Assembly (NCBI GenBank): GCA_030268105.1
Contig: BSDZ01000020.1
Coordinates: forward strand, 1,194,001 to 1,258,000
DNA length: 64,000 nt
Reading direction: 5' to 3'
From: Volvox africanus
Lineage: Eukaryota; Chlorophyta; Chlorophyceae; Chlamydomonadales; Volvocaceae
Below the pieces are notes generated by a model. It saw only the letters and a program-made list of their open reading frames with translations, ran no database searches and was not told the DNA's origin. The translations under genes and the position numbers were made by a program. Below are positions 10,465-22,500 of the stretch, piece by piece. Every line of letters begins with the position of its first letter. The stretch's first letter is position 1.

Positions 10465-12020
10465 GCCGGCAGGATTAATATTGCTGACGCCCTCAGTCGA
10501 CATCCCTCATTACATGCTGCTATTTTGGCAGCACCGGTCACTCGCTCGCGCAGCCAGGAGGTGCCGATAGCAGCGGACCTTGCGCAGCGACTCAAGGCGG
10601 CATATGAAGTAGATCCATGGTTCGCTTCATCCATCAATGTGGAACATTTGCACAAGCGCAACGATTTGTGGATACGGCAGGATGGCTCGACCACACAAAT
10701 CGTCGTGCCCAACGACGACGCTTTACGCTACGATATTCTTGCACGGTTCCACGAGGACCCGTTAGCAGGACATCCTGGAAGTACACGGTTGGCAGAGCTT
10801 GTACGACGCTCATTTTGGTGGCCGCGCGTGGTGAAGGATGCGGAAAATTTCGTGCAAAGGTGCAGTTTATGCCAGCGCAATAAAGCACTATCTGGTAAGG
10901 GCCAGGGTTTATTACAACCTTTACCTATACCAGATGCCCCTTGGGAAAGTGTCTCTATGGACTTCGTAGTCGCGCTGCCCAAAACTGAGGGGGGATGCCC
11001 AAGATGGTCCATTTAGCCCCCTGCACCTCGTCTTGCACCGCTGAGCAAACAGCACGATTATTTTTCGATAATGTGGTCCGATTGCATGGCGTTCCTAAAA
11101 ATGTGATATCCGATCGCGGCGGGCAATTCACGTCTAAGTTTTGGGAAGCGCTATGTCAACTCGTCGGTATGCACGTTCATTTGAGCACAGCATATCATCC
11201 ACAATCCGATGGGCAAACCGAACGCACAAATCGCACACTGGGCGACATGTTGAGAAATTTCGCGGGACGTACACCTTCTGTTTGGGATACATTTCTGACT
11301 TCGGCAGAATTCGCGCTCAACAACGCTGTTAACCGCTCTACAGGTCAAAGCCCCTTCTTTCTGAATTACGGATTCCATCCTGCGCTACCCGTGTGGCGAG
11401 AGTTGGAGATAAATATCCCTGCGGCTAAAACCTTTGCCAAGTCGTTCCTATCCCGCATGACAGATGCGAAGGCATGCCTGGACGCAGCACAACAACGGAC
11501 GACGGATTATTATAATAAATCCAAACGGGACGTAACATTTTCGGTGGGACAAATGGTATTATTGAGCACTAAGAACTTGCGTTCGCTCACTGACGGTTCC
11601 CGAAAATTGTTACCTCGCTGGATCGGTCCATATCCCGTTGTTCGCATGGTAGGGAATGTAGCTGTGGAGCTATCCCTACCTTCTGACATGAATATCCACC
11701 CCACATTCCATATTTCTTTAATCCGCCCTTATCGCGGCACAGCACACGTTACAAACGACATTGATGCCCCTGCAGTAATGGATCCCGGTCCCGAGACCTG
11801 GATAGCAGGCAAGCAAAAGGTGTATGATGTGGAACGCATACTGGACTATCGGATTCGTCGCATTGGTCGACAATGACGAAAGCGGAAGGTGCATGAATAT
11901 CTGGTCAAGTGGACTGGCTATTCGAGCGAGCATAATTCGTGGGAGCCGATGCGTAACTTCTCGCCGGAAATGAAGCCCATATTGGAGGAAGCTCGTCTAC
12001 ATGCCACGCAAACCCAATGA
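10465..12020 (+). pseudogene. pol, C-terminal half (copy A): integrase and chromodomain
   Basis: This continues copy A pol after copy B. It holds the end of RNase H, the integrase H2C2 zinc domain ([10 protein letters not shown]...CSLCQRNK), and the core with MDFV, SDRGGQF and QTER. A net 31-nt deletion near 10996 shifts the frame between the first and second catalytic Asp. A TGA at 11874-11876 (CGA in copy B, a typical CpG transition) separates the chromodomain, which then reads on to the normal stop at 12018-12020. Confidence 0.9.
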
Positions 12021-12064
12021 TCCTTGCAGTTGATGCTGTTCGATGCAGCGAGGATGCTGCATAC

Positions 12065-12078
12065 GGGAGGGGGGATAG
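12065..12078 (+). other. Polypurine tract (copy A)
   Basis: A GGGAGGGGGGATAG tract directly before the TG of the LTR at 12080, as in copy B. Confidence 0.8.
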
Positions 12079-12079
12079 T

Positions 12080-12896
12080 TGTTGTATGCAGGTTCGATCA
12101 CCGTCCACATTCATGAAGGCCGCGATGCATTCAAACATCATGACGCATAATGCAAGTATATTAGCATAATATACTTGAGTATATCTAGCTAATCAGGCAT
12201 GTCGCATTATCACCCACGACATCACACTGTCGGTCAACATGTTTGACTCGAAGCTGATAATTAATGCGCGATCTATCCATTGGCATATCATATCACGTAA
12301 TAATACTTTAAATGTTATTACCCTATTTACGTCACAAACCATACGCGTATGCGAGAAGGCGACAATCGCGATGTTTGGGTCGGCAACCGAATATCGATAT
12401 TCGGACCTCTTCATATTGCATGCGTTGCATTCAATATTATCACGAATGACACGATATTTAGAGCAGTGTTGTCAAGGTACTCACACTTGAGATCGCATCC
12501 CAGTGAGACCTGTACTGCATCCCGATATCGCGACGTGATAGGTGCGAGGACGGGCGCCTAGAGACCGAAGTCGGCACAGCGCTAGCTTTGGACTAAGTAC
12601 CTGAGTACTTAACTCTAATCAATACGCATATATACGATATATAATCATTTACATTCGGCCTGAGCTATTCTAGCACGCCATCTGCAGCCGAGTGATGAAC
12701 ATTGCCCACGGGGTCTGACGGCAGACTTAAATCCTGTAATTGAAGAATGTTGTAAGTTGAATCTTTCCTTGTTATTGAGTCTTCCGCTGTCTAATATCCG
12801 CATTAGATTGCCTTGCTGTTCGTAAGCTTGGTTCGCAGGCAGCTAACATCCAGACGTGCAGAGCTAATGCATGATTGAAGAAGGAAGGATACAACA
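12080..12896 (+). repeat. 3' LTR of copy A
   Basis: An 817-bp LTR that starts TGTTGTATGCAGG and ends GGATACAACA. It aligns with the copy B LTR at both ends and in patches, but has many differences, so copies A and B belong to distinct subfamilies. The paired 5' LTR lies outside the window. Confidence 0.88.
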
Positions 12897-12989
12897 CTCA
12901 CGCCATGGGCCTGCGCCCTGCTCTCACAGCGGGCGCCTGGGCTTACGGTGGTGATGGCCACTGCTGCAGTAGCGGCGGCTGCTGAGGTA

Positions 12990-13660
12990 TAGGAGAATGC
13001 CTTGGCGGAGGGCCAAGACCCTGACGTCTGGCATGATGCGTCAACGCTGGTGTTCCTTCGTGGGGCGCCGGCGGGGGTCACGGAGGAGGACGGGCGGCCG
13101 GCGCGACACGTGCTTCGACGGGCCACGTTGTACCAGTGGGCGGGGGATCAACTGCTTAGAGCTCTCAGTGACGGCTCGACACGGGTCTGCCCGCCGCCCG
13201 AAGACAGGGAGGCCATCTTGCGGCGAGTCCATGCGGTGGCCCACGTTGGCATTCGGCGGACACTGGCGTTGGTGCAGCTGGGCTACTGGTGGTACCGGAT
13301 GCGTTGAACTGTGCAGGAGGTTGTGCGCGGCTGCAAGCTGTGCGATATGACCAACAGCATTGGTACAGCGCGCCCGGTGCAACTGCAGCCCCTGGCGATC
13401 AGGGGCATGTTCTACCGCTGGGGCGTGGACCTAGCGGGGCCTCTGCCGCCCACCGAGCCGTTTGGCTTCACCTTCGTCATGGTCTGCATCAAACACTTCA
13501 CCAAGCACGCGGAGTTCTACCCGTTGTGCAGCAAGCAACCTGAGGAGACCTCCCGTGGTCTGTTAGAGCTCATCACTCACTTCTCGGCTCCTGCCAGTGT
13601 CGTGGACGCAGCCATGCTGTTCGCTGCACATGACAGCGGCCCACAAAATCAATGACCTCT
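12990..13660 (+). pseudogene. Relic Ty3-like integrase
   Basis: One frame reads an integrase zinc domain (HVGIRRTLALVQLGYWW, then CKLC) and the start of a core (WGVDLAGPLPP). A TGA at 13305-13307 interrupts it. The remainder of the core, including the D-35-E part, is missing. Base composition is more GC-rich than copy A. This older, unrelated element is part of the DNA into which copy A and the Dualen-like element inserted. Confidence 0.7.
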
Positions 13661-13793
13661 TTTATCCACAGAGCCCCTGCCCGCGCCTGATCCTCTGAGC
13701 GAAAAGGAGAAGTCATAAAGGTACGGCAAAACCCGCACCCCTCCCCGGAAATGATGATGAGAACACCGACGGGTAAAGCAGCTAAATGATCTG

Positions 13794-14005
13794 TCCAAGC
13801 CTGTACAGTGCAGCCATACTTCAGCGCTGTGAATACTATTCATGACCTATTGGCGTTTCCTAAGCCATGTGCAGGAGACAATGTTTAATTAGTAGCCTTC
13901 CGTAAGGGCTGGGAGCCTCTGCAGGTCTCTTTGGCGCCCTCCTCAGCGCTGGTGCTGGCTTTCTGTAACAGGGCGAATGGCCTTTATAGCTACCCCTATC
14001 AGCTA
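13794..14005 (+). repeat. 212-bp duplication flanking the Dualen-like element, left copy
   Basis: It is identical by eye to 24759-24970 (offset 10965). The inner edges meet the element's T-rich 5' end and its ATT-repeat 3' tail exactly, which is what a target-site duplication would do. Confidence 0.85.
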
Positions 14006-14066
14006 TTTTTTTTGGAATAACATAAAAGCGTCCAATAACAACAAGGCGAGCTGCTGAAATTTGAAA

Positions 14067-17000
14067 ATGGTAAGTCAGCGAAAGGTGAGGCGAAAGTCCG
14101 CAATCTGTCGCGTTCTGCTATGCCTAACACTCTGCAAGCTGATAACAGCGTTCTGTGACAGCCTGGCTCCGGAAGCGGTGGAACCCGTGGTTTCCTGTCA
14201 CCCCCCCTCGTCAATCGACGAACGGGATCGTACGTGCAGGAACGTGCCACATAAGGGACGCGCTTACCGGAGGGGTCACGAAAAGAACGCAGCAAACAAT
14301 CGAATTTCAACAGCAGCGATAAGTCCCGAGCGGACGCTGCCAATGATCCAAATCGGGGAAGCCCAGGCTTCATCATCAACTGAGACCAAGCAAAAGACCG
14401 TAAGTGTGTATTCCTACTTCTCAGAGTCAGCTCGTGAAGACCAGGATATGGGTCTGAAGGGAGACCATCGAGCACAGGACCTCAGCCAGAGCAACTCTTG
14501 CCCAGATGATAATTCTCTAAGATACGTTACAAACAGAACCTGTGGAAGGACGCCTGGAACAGACTACTCTTCTCGAGAAGCAGCTTCTGACTGTATACAC
14601 CTAACAGAAAAATACATCGTTTCAATCACAAATTGCAACACTAGAATGGTTTCTGGAAAATGCCGCAATCGCGAAGGCAAGTACTTGGAAGACCCAAGAA
14701 ACTTGCGAGCGAATGACCTAGTAACCAACAAAGCCCACGATAAGCCACGAATAGGATTATGGGAACATCTAAGAAGATCCATTAAACAACCACCCGACAT
14801 CAAGGTCACAGCCCAAGGAGGTGTGAACGTTGCTGGGCGAATGCTGGACAACCTTGGCCGTACAGTGAATGCCCCACAACTGCACTACACACGCCAGAAC
14901 TCGCCACCTTCGACTGCAGGAACGATGCTTGGATCAGCTAGCCCACGGATCTCATCACGCGGCATCCAGAAAGCCTTTCTGCCTTATCTTATGCGGGGAA
15001 GAAGCACACCGACCGGTGTGCACCTGCCAGGGGATGTCATGCGCGCAGGTGGGCACCTAATAACCCATACCATCAAAGCGCTGCTGCACGATCTCGAAAT
15101 TACGATCCTCATTGGGTACAGTATCATTGCCGGCCTTGGGGTAACGTATGCACTCTACAAAGTCAACAGAGCAGCAAGACAATGGAATCGAAGCAAAGGG
15201 AGATCCCTGCAACAGACAGGCAACGTGATCCTACTTGCGGCTATGCTGTCAGCGCCCCTCGCCTGTGCGGTAGCACTGAGACCACTGGACTTAGCCATCC
15301 GTTTAACGTTACTAACAGTTGGACTGATTTGGGTTTTACGACACTTCACTAAACGAATAGCAGCCAGCGCCGCACCCGTAGCAATAGACCTGGCTCTCGC
15401 CTGCGCAATCTATGTTGCTGAAACAATCAAGTGGGCAGGTCAGCACCCATTGGCGGCTAGGCAGATAATGGTGTCAGCAGCCGCACTGGTCACACTATGT
15501 GTACAGCTGGCCACAGCAGCCCCAACGGTCCCCATTCTGTCGATCAGTATCCCCGCAATTGGTAAAGGCCTGAAGTACATACCAGGGCTAAAGGGATATG
15601 CAAGCTGGCTAATACACATCTGTCTGATAGTCGGCTTGGCAATACCGCAGAACACGATGTTTGGTACCACAATAACCCTCATCGTTACACTGATAACGAC
15701 TGCCAGTTGGGAAAGAGACCCCGCTCCAGGGACAGAGGGACACCCTGAAGGAACGGAAAGCACCCAATGTGCGGGCCCACAAGATGAAATCACGCGAACC
15801 GAGCGACCCCATACCCTTACCAACACACAAGCGTGGCGGCTAACAGGATCCGGGGCCCCATCAAAACAAGTCACATGGCCAATAATGACAAACCCGCACA
15901 ACCCAGATGACACCCTTTACCACGAGCAACAGCAGAAAGAGCTCTGCATGATCCACGCCATAAACAACCTACTAGGGGGACCGTACATTGACCCACAGCA
16001 CGTACTGCAATACTGTCGTACAATGCTGCAACACATGGCTGACCGGGAACTCCACAATGCAGCCGCCACATGGCGACTAACCCACAACCAAAACACAGGC
16101 AACTTCTCAACGCTGGCAATCAATCCATACCTACGCTACAACGTGCCGGTGCGAACTGCACAGCAAAGAAATGACTCCGCACACCCGCATATTGCCTCCA
16201 TAGGGAGTGGACAGGAAATAAAACCCAACGTGACGTTAAACAGCGTACTACACCAACTGCCAGAACACGCACGCAACTGGGGCTTCCTCGTACACCTCCC
16301 AGGCCATGCAATAGCAGTACGAAAACACAAGGACCGGTGGTACATCCATGACTCTCTGCAACCGCAACCTATGGAACTCGGTGACGAAAACGCCACGTGG
16401 CCACGTGAACCTGGCGCAATATACACCCTAAATCTTCGGCACCACACAGAACCCACGGCAACACATGTGGACCTGCGAGAAATAATACCCCCGGACACAT
16501 GGATGCGCACAGATCACACCAAATATACGGAGATCCAAACAACCAACGGGACCACATGCACAGCATCGAGACTGCCACAAAGCCAAAAGCGGCGGAAGAT
16601 CAAACACCCACGTGCAACGCAACTAGCCCGCCAAATGGGGAGAACATTAAGCAAGCCACCAGGAACACGCACACGACCGCAGCCAACTGCACAGGACAAC
16701 GACCATCCACCAGCACCCAACCCGACAGCCGTGCCTCTCCCATCCCTCTTAGAGAGAGCCCCGCGCGAATGCCCCCGCCCAGAGCGACATCCCGGGCACA
16801 CTCCGCCGCATATCCAACCCACGGACGCGCAATACAACAGACCCAAACCGCTGACGACCACTGACCATCTCCGACGGCGGGCTAACAAACGCACCAATCC
16901 AGCCGGGGCTGAACACCCCCGGGAAACGATACACACAACAAGGGAAAGTGGGAACGTCAGTGAACCCAGTGCCCAGCGCCCAAGACTGTCGACCACCCCC

Positions 17001-19577
17001 GTAAGAAACACCACATCCTCACACCCGGAGAACGCAAATCCCCCAGAAAGCCGCAATATAACAAACCACAGGTACATGCACATCGTCACTCACAACGTGC
17101 GAGGACTGGGGACGAACTTCCTCAGTACACTATGTAATGTGCGGACATGGGATGCCGATATCATTGTTCTAACCGAAACTAAAACCAGCAACCGCACTGG
17201 ATGGATGAAAGACGCCCTACACAACGAGCCGCAGGGATACAGACTTTACTGCAGTTCGAAACCACGTAACTCTGGCAAGGAACGCTTCACATCAGGTGTC
17301 ACAATTGCGATCGGTGCCCGTTACACCCGTGCAGGACAAGTGACAAACATACCACTGCCGCTCCCGCTACATGGGCACCTGTGCCAATGCAAGATCTCCA
17401 CGTCAGCAAGTACCCCCCTACACGTGCTGGGCATCTACTGCCCGGAAGACACCTTAGTCCGAACCAACATATACGCGCACTGCCAGACAGTTCTAAGACA
17501 GGCCAAGAATAACGGGGAACATGTAATCCTGGCCGGAGACTTTAATGCCGTCTTGAGTCCTGACGACCGTAGTACAGGCCTACTTGACACAGCAGACCGA
17601 CTACACCTCAAATTCATCACCGATAACATGCTCACACCGGTGCCTGAAAACCGCTCCCCCCGCCACCCGTCCTTCAAACAATGGAGCAAGGAACACTGTA
17701 CACACCAAAGCCGAATAGATGATATCCTGATGTGCCCCGCTCTACACGCGAGCATAGAAGCGGGGACACCTGCAAACGGGAACACACCACAAGCGTACTG
17801 CACTGTTTCTGTCGCCGGAGGAAACTTCGACCATAACCCCGTACATGCCCGCCTGCCCATCGACGCTATCCGCCTGTGGGACGCCAAGAGACCGGCGACC
17901 CCAAAGAACCAAGACGGAGACGGGGTCCGAATTAAATGGAAAAACGTGATACTACCGGTCCCGAACACCACAATCCGTGCTGCGCAATCAAAGATGGATG
18001 CCTCGCTCACGTCGGACATCCTCAGCCTCCAGGAATACCTCCGCCCAGCCGTCCATGAGATTGAGGCTGGCATTGCAAAACACACCGAGGACCCCACTGC
18101 TATGACAGCCACCCGCTTGATGACACTACTTCGTGACCACGACAGCATCACGGCAGTCAATGTAGAAATTGCGGCAGCAATGCTTCAAACAACCCTTAAC
18201 AAGGGACTAGACATCTTACTAGACCTGTGCCCGCAGAAACCGCCATATACGGGCAAAATACACACCAAACGTACAGTCAGTAGAGGAATAAAAAAGCTAC
18301 ACAGAGAACACACCCGGCTCAAACACGAATACGAAAGGGAACTACAGATGCAGGCCGCCCCTGGATACCAACAGCCTGATTGCGAGGATAACTCAACAAG
18401 CCCTAATGGGCCGGCATTGAACAGCACCCACACACCTCCCGAAGATGCGGGGGGCCTGCTGGAGCAACTACTTGACACGATCCGATGGGTCGGCAGTCAA
18501 ATACGACAGGCGCTAACAATAGAACGCCGAAAAAACATAGCTGTAGCGCGACGCCGAACCCAACATCTGATCGCCACACGCCCTCGTCGGGCTCACCAAG
18601 GCATCTTCAGCAAAGACGAACTCGAACGCGGCCTACCTGCGGTCAAACACCCAGTCTCGGGACAAGTGTGCACGGAACCCGAATCCATCCTTGAAGCTGT
18701 ACACCAGTACTACCAAAAGCAGGCCGCCCCCATTAGCGCCCCAAAGACTGGACGGTACCACCCCGAGGAAATCCCACGATCGTACCCATTCCTGCAGAAC
18801 ACCGCACCAGACGCCTTCTCCCTAACCAGCCCGAGACAAGCCACGGATAAAGTCTTGCTTAGCAACGTCGCCGACTCGTTTAACTTTAACAAATGTATCC
18901 AACACCTAGCCCGTAATAAGACGCCGGGACCAGATGGACTACCTAACGAGTTGCTGAGGGCATTGCCTGCTACCTTACAGACCACCATCCACGACCTCCT
19001 GAAAGTTATGTGGGTCCAGGCCCACACACCAAAGACATGGACTGAATCCGTCACAGTCCTCCTACCGAAAGCAGGGGATGCGCTCCTCTTGAGCAACAAG
19101 AGACCGATTGCCCTCGCCAACACCCTTTATAAGCTATGGACTAGCCTCGTCACAGTGTCCATCGGAGAAGTCGCTCCCGAACTCGCATTGTTCAGCGAGG
19201 CGCAAGAAGGGTTCCTCCGGTACAGAAACACGGAAAGGCAAATCCAAAACCTGCTCCATGTAATTGAGGATGCTGGCCTCGCACGCAAAGATCTCTACTT
19301 GCTATATGTCGACTTCTCCTCGGCATTCAATACCATCAACCACGACCTGCTGCTACAGATCATGTACGACTTGGGGCTACCCGAAGACCTCATCTATGTC
19401 GTACGGGACCTCTACAGCCAGGCACGGACCACTATACGGACAGAGCACGGCCACACAGCACCAATAATGATCCAACGCGGCACGGTTCAGGGAGACACGC
19501 TTTCGCCGGTGCTATTCATCATCTTCCTCGAACCACTCCTCCGATGGCTCCATGCAGGCGGACGAGGGTACAAGTAG
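14067..19577 (+). CDS. Dualen-like polyprotein, N-terminal part: hydrophobic block, Josephin-like protease, APE, RT (to UAG)
   Basis: I chose the ATG at 14067 as start; a TTG six bases upstream is in frame. In order (residues from this ATG): a low-complexity head; about 340-550, five to seven hydrophobic helices of 18-22 residues; about 615-770, a Josephin-like cysteine protease with predicted Cys627, His747 and Asp762; a Pro/Thr-rich linker; about 1003-1270, an APE endonuclease (THNVRGLG, TETKT, AGDFNA, FDHNPVH); then RT motifs TPGPDGLP, YVDFSSAFNTINHDLL and QGDTLSPVLF. A UAG then falls 17 codons before the catalytic YADD, so this part alone cannot reverse-transcribe. Confidence 0.88.
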   Translation: MVSQRKVRRKSAICRVLLCLTLCKLITAFCDSLAPEAVEPVVSCHPPSSIDERDRTCRNVPHKGRAYRRGHEKNAANNRISTAAISPERTLPMIQIGEAQASSSTETKQKTVSVYSYFSESAREDQDMGLKGDHRAQDLSQSNSCPDDNSLRYVTNRTCGRTPGTDYSSREAASDCIHLTEKYIVSITNCNTRMVSGKCRNREGKYLEDPRNLRANDLVTNKAHDKPRIGLWEHLRRSIKQPPDIKVTAQGGVNVAGRMLDNLGRTVNAPQLHYTRQNSPPSTAGTMLGSASPRISSRGIQKAFLPYLMRGRSTPTGVHLPGDVMRAGGHLITHTIKALLHDLEITILIGYSIIAGLGVTYALYKVNRAARQWNRSKGRSLQQTGNVILLAAMLSAPLACAVALRPLDLAIRLTLLTVGLIWVLRHFTKRIAASAAPVAIDLALACAIYVAETIKWAGQHPLAARQIMVSAAALVTLCVQLATAAPTVPILSISIPAIGKGLKYIPGLKGYASWLIHICLIVGLAIPQNTMFGTTITLIVTLITTASWERDPAPGTEGHPEGTESTQCAGPQDEITRTERPHTLTNTQAWRLTGSGAPSKQVTWPIMTNPHNPDDTLYHEQQQKELCMIHAINNLLGGPYIDPQHVLQYCRTMLQHMADRELHNAAATWRLTHNQNTGNFSTLAINPYLRYNVPVRTAQQRNDSAHPHIASIGSGQEIKPNVTLNSVLHQLPEHARNWGFLVHLPGHAIAVRKHKDRWYIHDSLQPQPMELGDENATWPREPGAIYTLNLRHHTEPTATHVDLREIIPPDTWMRTDHTKYTEIQTTNGTTCTASRLPQSQKRRKIKHPRATQLARQMGRTLSKPPGTRTRPQPTAQDNDHPPAPNPTAVPLPSLLERAPRECPRPERHPGHTPPHIQPTDAQYNRPKPLTTTDHLRRRANKRTNPAGAEHPRETIHTTRESGNVSEPSAQRPRLSTTPVRNTTSSHPENANPPESRNITNHRYMHIVTHNVRGLGTNFLSTLCNVRTWDADIIVLTETKTSNRTGWMKDALHNEPQGYRLYCSSKPRNSGKERFTSGVTIAIGARYTRAGQVTNIPLPLPLHGHLCQCKISTSASTPLHVLGIYCPEDTLVRTNIYAHCQTVLRQAKNNGEHVILAGDFNAVLSPDDRSTGLLDTADRLHLKFITDNMLTPVPENRSPRHPSFKQWSKEHCTHQSRIDDILMCPALHASIEAGTPANGNTPQAYCTVSVAGGNFDHNPVHARLPIDAIRLWDAKRPATPKNQDGDGVRIKWKNVILPVPNTTIRAAQSKMDASLTSDILSLQEYLRPAVHEIEAGIAKHTEDPTAMTATRLMTLLRDHDSITAVNVEIAAAMLQTTLNKGLDILLDLCPQKPPYTGKIHTKRTVSRGIKKLHREHTRLKHEYERELQMQAAPGYQQPDCEDNSTSPNGPALNSTHTPPEDAGGLLEQLLDTIRWVGSQIRQALTIERRKNIAVARRRTQHLIATRPRRAHQGIFSKDELERGLPAVKHPVSGQVCTEPESILEAVHQYYQKQAAPISAPKTGRYHPEEIPRSYPFLQNTAPDAFSLTSPRQATDKVLLSNVADSFNFNKCIQHLARNKTPGPDGLPNELLRALPATLQTTIHDLLKVMWVQAHTPKTWTESVTVLLPKAGDALLLSNKRPIALANTLYKLWTSLVTVSIGEVAPELALFSEAQEGFLRYRNTERQIQNLLHVIEDAGLARKDLYLLYVDFSSAFNTINHDLLLQIMYDLGLPEDLIYVVRDLYSQARTTIRTEHGHTAPIMIQRGTVQGDTLSPVLFIIFLEPLLRWLHAGGRGYK

Positions 19578-22500
19578 GGCTGCCTCTCTGACAGCTTGAA
19601 CGCCAGATACCACGGAAGCTCAGCCGCATACGCCGACGACCTCGCTGTGATGACCAACAACCCACAAGACCTACAAGTGCAATGCGACAAAATCAGCCTG
19701 TACTCAAAATGGGCGGGCCTGCACGTAAACCACAAAAAAAGCGCAGTGACGGGCATCCTACATCACAGAGCTTGGGCTGACCGAGGCCTGAACGGACCCA
19801 CATGTGCACGCACACTCAAGTCAGCCCTGGAGGAAAAAATCAAGATAAGCGGCCAGGCAGTGCCGTACCTACCCCCCACGGAGCCCTACAAATACCTTGG
19901 AGTACACGTGACGATGACCCTCAACTGGAGTGCACAGATGTCCCATGTCTGCAAGATGGTGAGGGACAAGGGTGACCTACTTCAAGGCTCCCTAGCATCG
20001 CCGGACCAATGCATCAGAATCATACAGACTTGTATACAACCGGTAGTGTCGTACAGCTTCCCCACCATGGCATACACACCTAACGATATCAAACTTTTGG
20101 ACGCGATGATAGCACGCGTAGCCCGACGCTGCTACGGCTTGCCTACCAGTTTCCCCACACGCGCCGTGTTGCTACCAACGGAACAGTATGGACTGGGAGT
20201 TGGATCCCTGCTACCAATCTACGTACGCATGGCAGTACGCGCGCTGGTCTTATCCCTAAACGATGAAGGCCGGCTAGGCGTCGTGACAAGAGCCATGCTT
20301 GAGCTGCAGTGTCGTCTGGCGGCCGACGCCAGGATGCACATGTTGAAACGCGAGAGCAGCTTCTACAACACCTTAAAACAACTGACCCTGGCGCGAGACC
20401 ACGGCATCACGGTCACAGACAAGGGGATGCCGTACAACACATCCCTAAACACTCTCATGACGGCCGCCTCCGTCATCAACGCACGGCAGGACACAAAGCC
20501 CGAAATCCTACCGTTCCGGTGCCTGCTCCCCCTAACAGAGTTGGGCTTAGACATGCACGCGCTCATTGACAAGAACACAACACAACACCTCATCACCACC
20601 ACCGAACTTCAGAAGCTTTTCCCCCGGGGCAAGGTGCAACACCGGCACAAGATTGCCCTGAACCGACTAAGCCTAGCTATAAGTGCCCAATGCCCCCAAG
20701 CCCCACACACGAAGGCACATGACCCGCGTTGCTGGTCGTCCGTGCTACCTCTGGAAGACAGACGCCTCCGCGAGATTCCCAGCGACCCACCGTTCACCGG
20801 CCTCCGGCACAAATCAAGTCTCCCCAACCCAATACTAGCACCATCCCTCGACCCGCATGTACGTCGTAATACACCTATCGTGTGGCTTACGACCACGCAG
20901 AAACCACACCATCCCCACAGCAAGCCAGACGACGCGAAGAGCGACCCGCCAGCGCTGCCGAGCTGCCCTACGGACCCAGCATGCATAGGACGGAAACGCA
21001 CAAGATCCGCCCATCAGCGGCAACAGAACTTCATCAACAACAACACACGCTGCGACAACAGCAACGTGAGAACGGATACTGCAGCTATCCACGGCGCACA
21101 ACTCCGAGACCCGGCCCCACAATGCACATCGTATATAGAAGCGAAACACGTCATGGCAGCCCTGCAAAAAGACACCCGCAGGAGTGTACCCAACCTAGGA
21201 AACCCCCCCGGGCCTATCGCCCAGGGGCCAAGGCGGCAAACCCGTCGCACACTAAACATCGGTATGACCCCCGTGCCAGGAGAAACCGGCACCCCAAACC
21301 CCGTGCTGGCATACCTCGCTGAAAAGGGACTTGACTGCACGCCGGTAGCGCCATGCCACTCCCGCGCCAGCACAGGCACGGATGCGACAGAGGCTGGATC
21401 GAACATCACCGCCAAGCAATACGCCGGTAACCCACCTACACCCGAACCGGCCGGAGCGCTACCAGGGACGCCGAAGCCACCAGAGCACCTCACCCCACAA
21501 TGGTGGAGACCTCGATGGAAGGTTGCCCGCGATCAAATCCTGGAGGACCGGATACCCTGGAAGCCTGGAAAAGGACAAGCAAAGGACACAACGGGACAAC
21601 AACAGATAGTTTACGACCTATACAACGACGCAGAGGACATCGCGGAAATACTCGCGGGCCCAATCACAAAACGCACCGTCCCCTCAAAGGTGAAACCTCC
21701 CAAGAAACGGAAAGTTGGGGCGGATACGACCTCAACCCATGAACAATACTACACAGTTCGCTGGAAAGACACTATTACCCCGATGTCTATCGTCGGCGCT
21801 TATGCCAGTATGGGATACGCGCCCAAGCAGCTCTTGCCAGTGACAGGTCTCTATGGCACGCGGATGGATCGCCATTTCCGCAGAGTAATATGGGAGCCGT
21901 CTGATATCCCCGCAACACAACTTGGAAGATTGCCCAACGGACCAAAGGCGATGGAGAGATATGAGCAAACAAGGCAGCAGAGTAAGAACCCCCTCTCGAA
22001 GTACCCAAAACCCAAGGACAGCAATCTAACGACCCCTCAGCGGCAGGGCCGATGGGACCCGCCCCCCTTGGAGCAGACCCAGCGAGCACGCCTTATTCGA
22101 GCGAACACTATCTTTGAGACCGCGCCATGCAATCCATACACGGACACGCGCCCCACGGGAAAGTACCGAATCCAGATAGGACTGCTAACCAAAGAGGGCA
22201 GCTCGACCGAAGAGAACGTGGCCTTTGCCTACGACCCGAGAGGGAAATGCGTGGGCACCCTCACCCTGCAACGCCTAGAGATCCTCAGAATGCGATACCA
22301 ACACACGATCGAAACCTACCCGGAGGTACACAGAAGCCTATCCCCCCAGGGCGACTTCGCCGAGGACGTCGCTCGCCTCCTTCTGCGGTACAGAAAGGAT
22401 CCCAATGGGCGAGAGTCAAAAGACCCGCCACGGTCGCAGGCGACCATGAATAGACAACTGCACCGCACGTTGGTCGACGCCCTGCACACTCTAGACGCAG

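Larger units (their letters stand above)
1..12896 (+). mobile_element. Ty3/gypsy chromovirus copy A (decayed, nested host)
   Basis: This is an LTR retrotransposon whose 5' LTR and gag start lie left of the window. It runs from gag into pol, is interrupted by copy B (2992-10464), then resumes with integrase, chromodomain, polypurine tract and 3' LTR (12080-12896). Its proteins align with copy B throughout, so both belong to one family, but the LTR is clearly diverged. Three lesions are visible: AAA to TAA at 2333-2335, a net 31-nt deletion near 10996, and CGA to TGA at 11874-11876. It must predate copy B, which lies inside it. Confidence 0.93.

Noticed and set aside
16514..17089. Minus-strand 191-codon frame inside the Dualen-like element
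   Set aside because: Antisense to a Pro/Thr-rich linker; no domain or start context.
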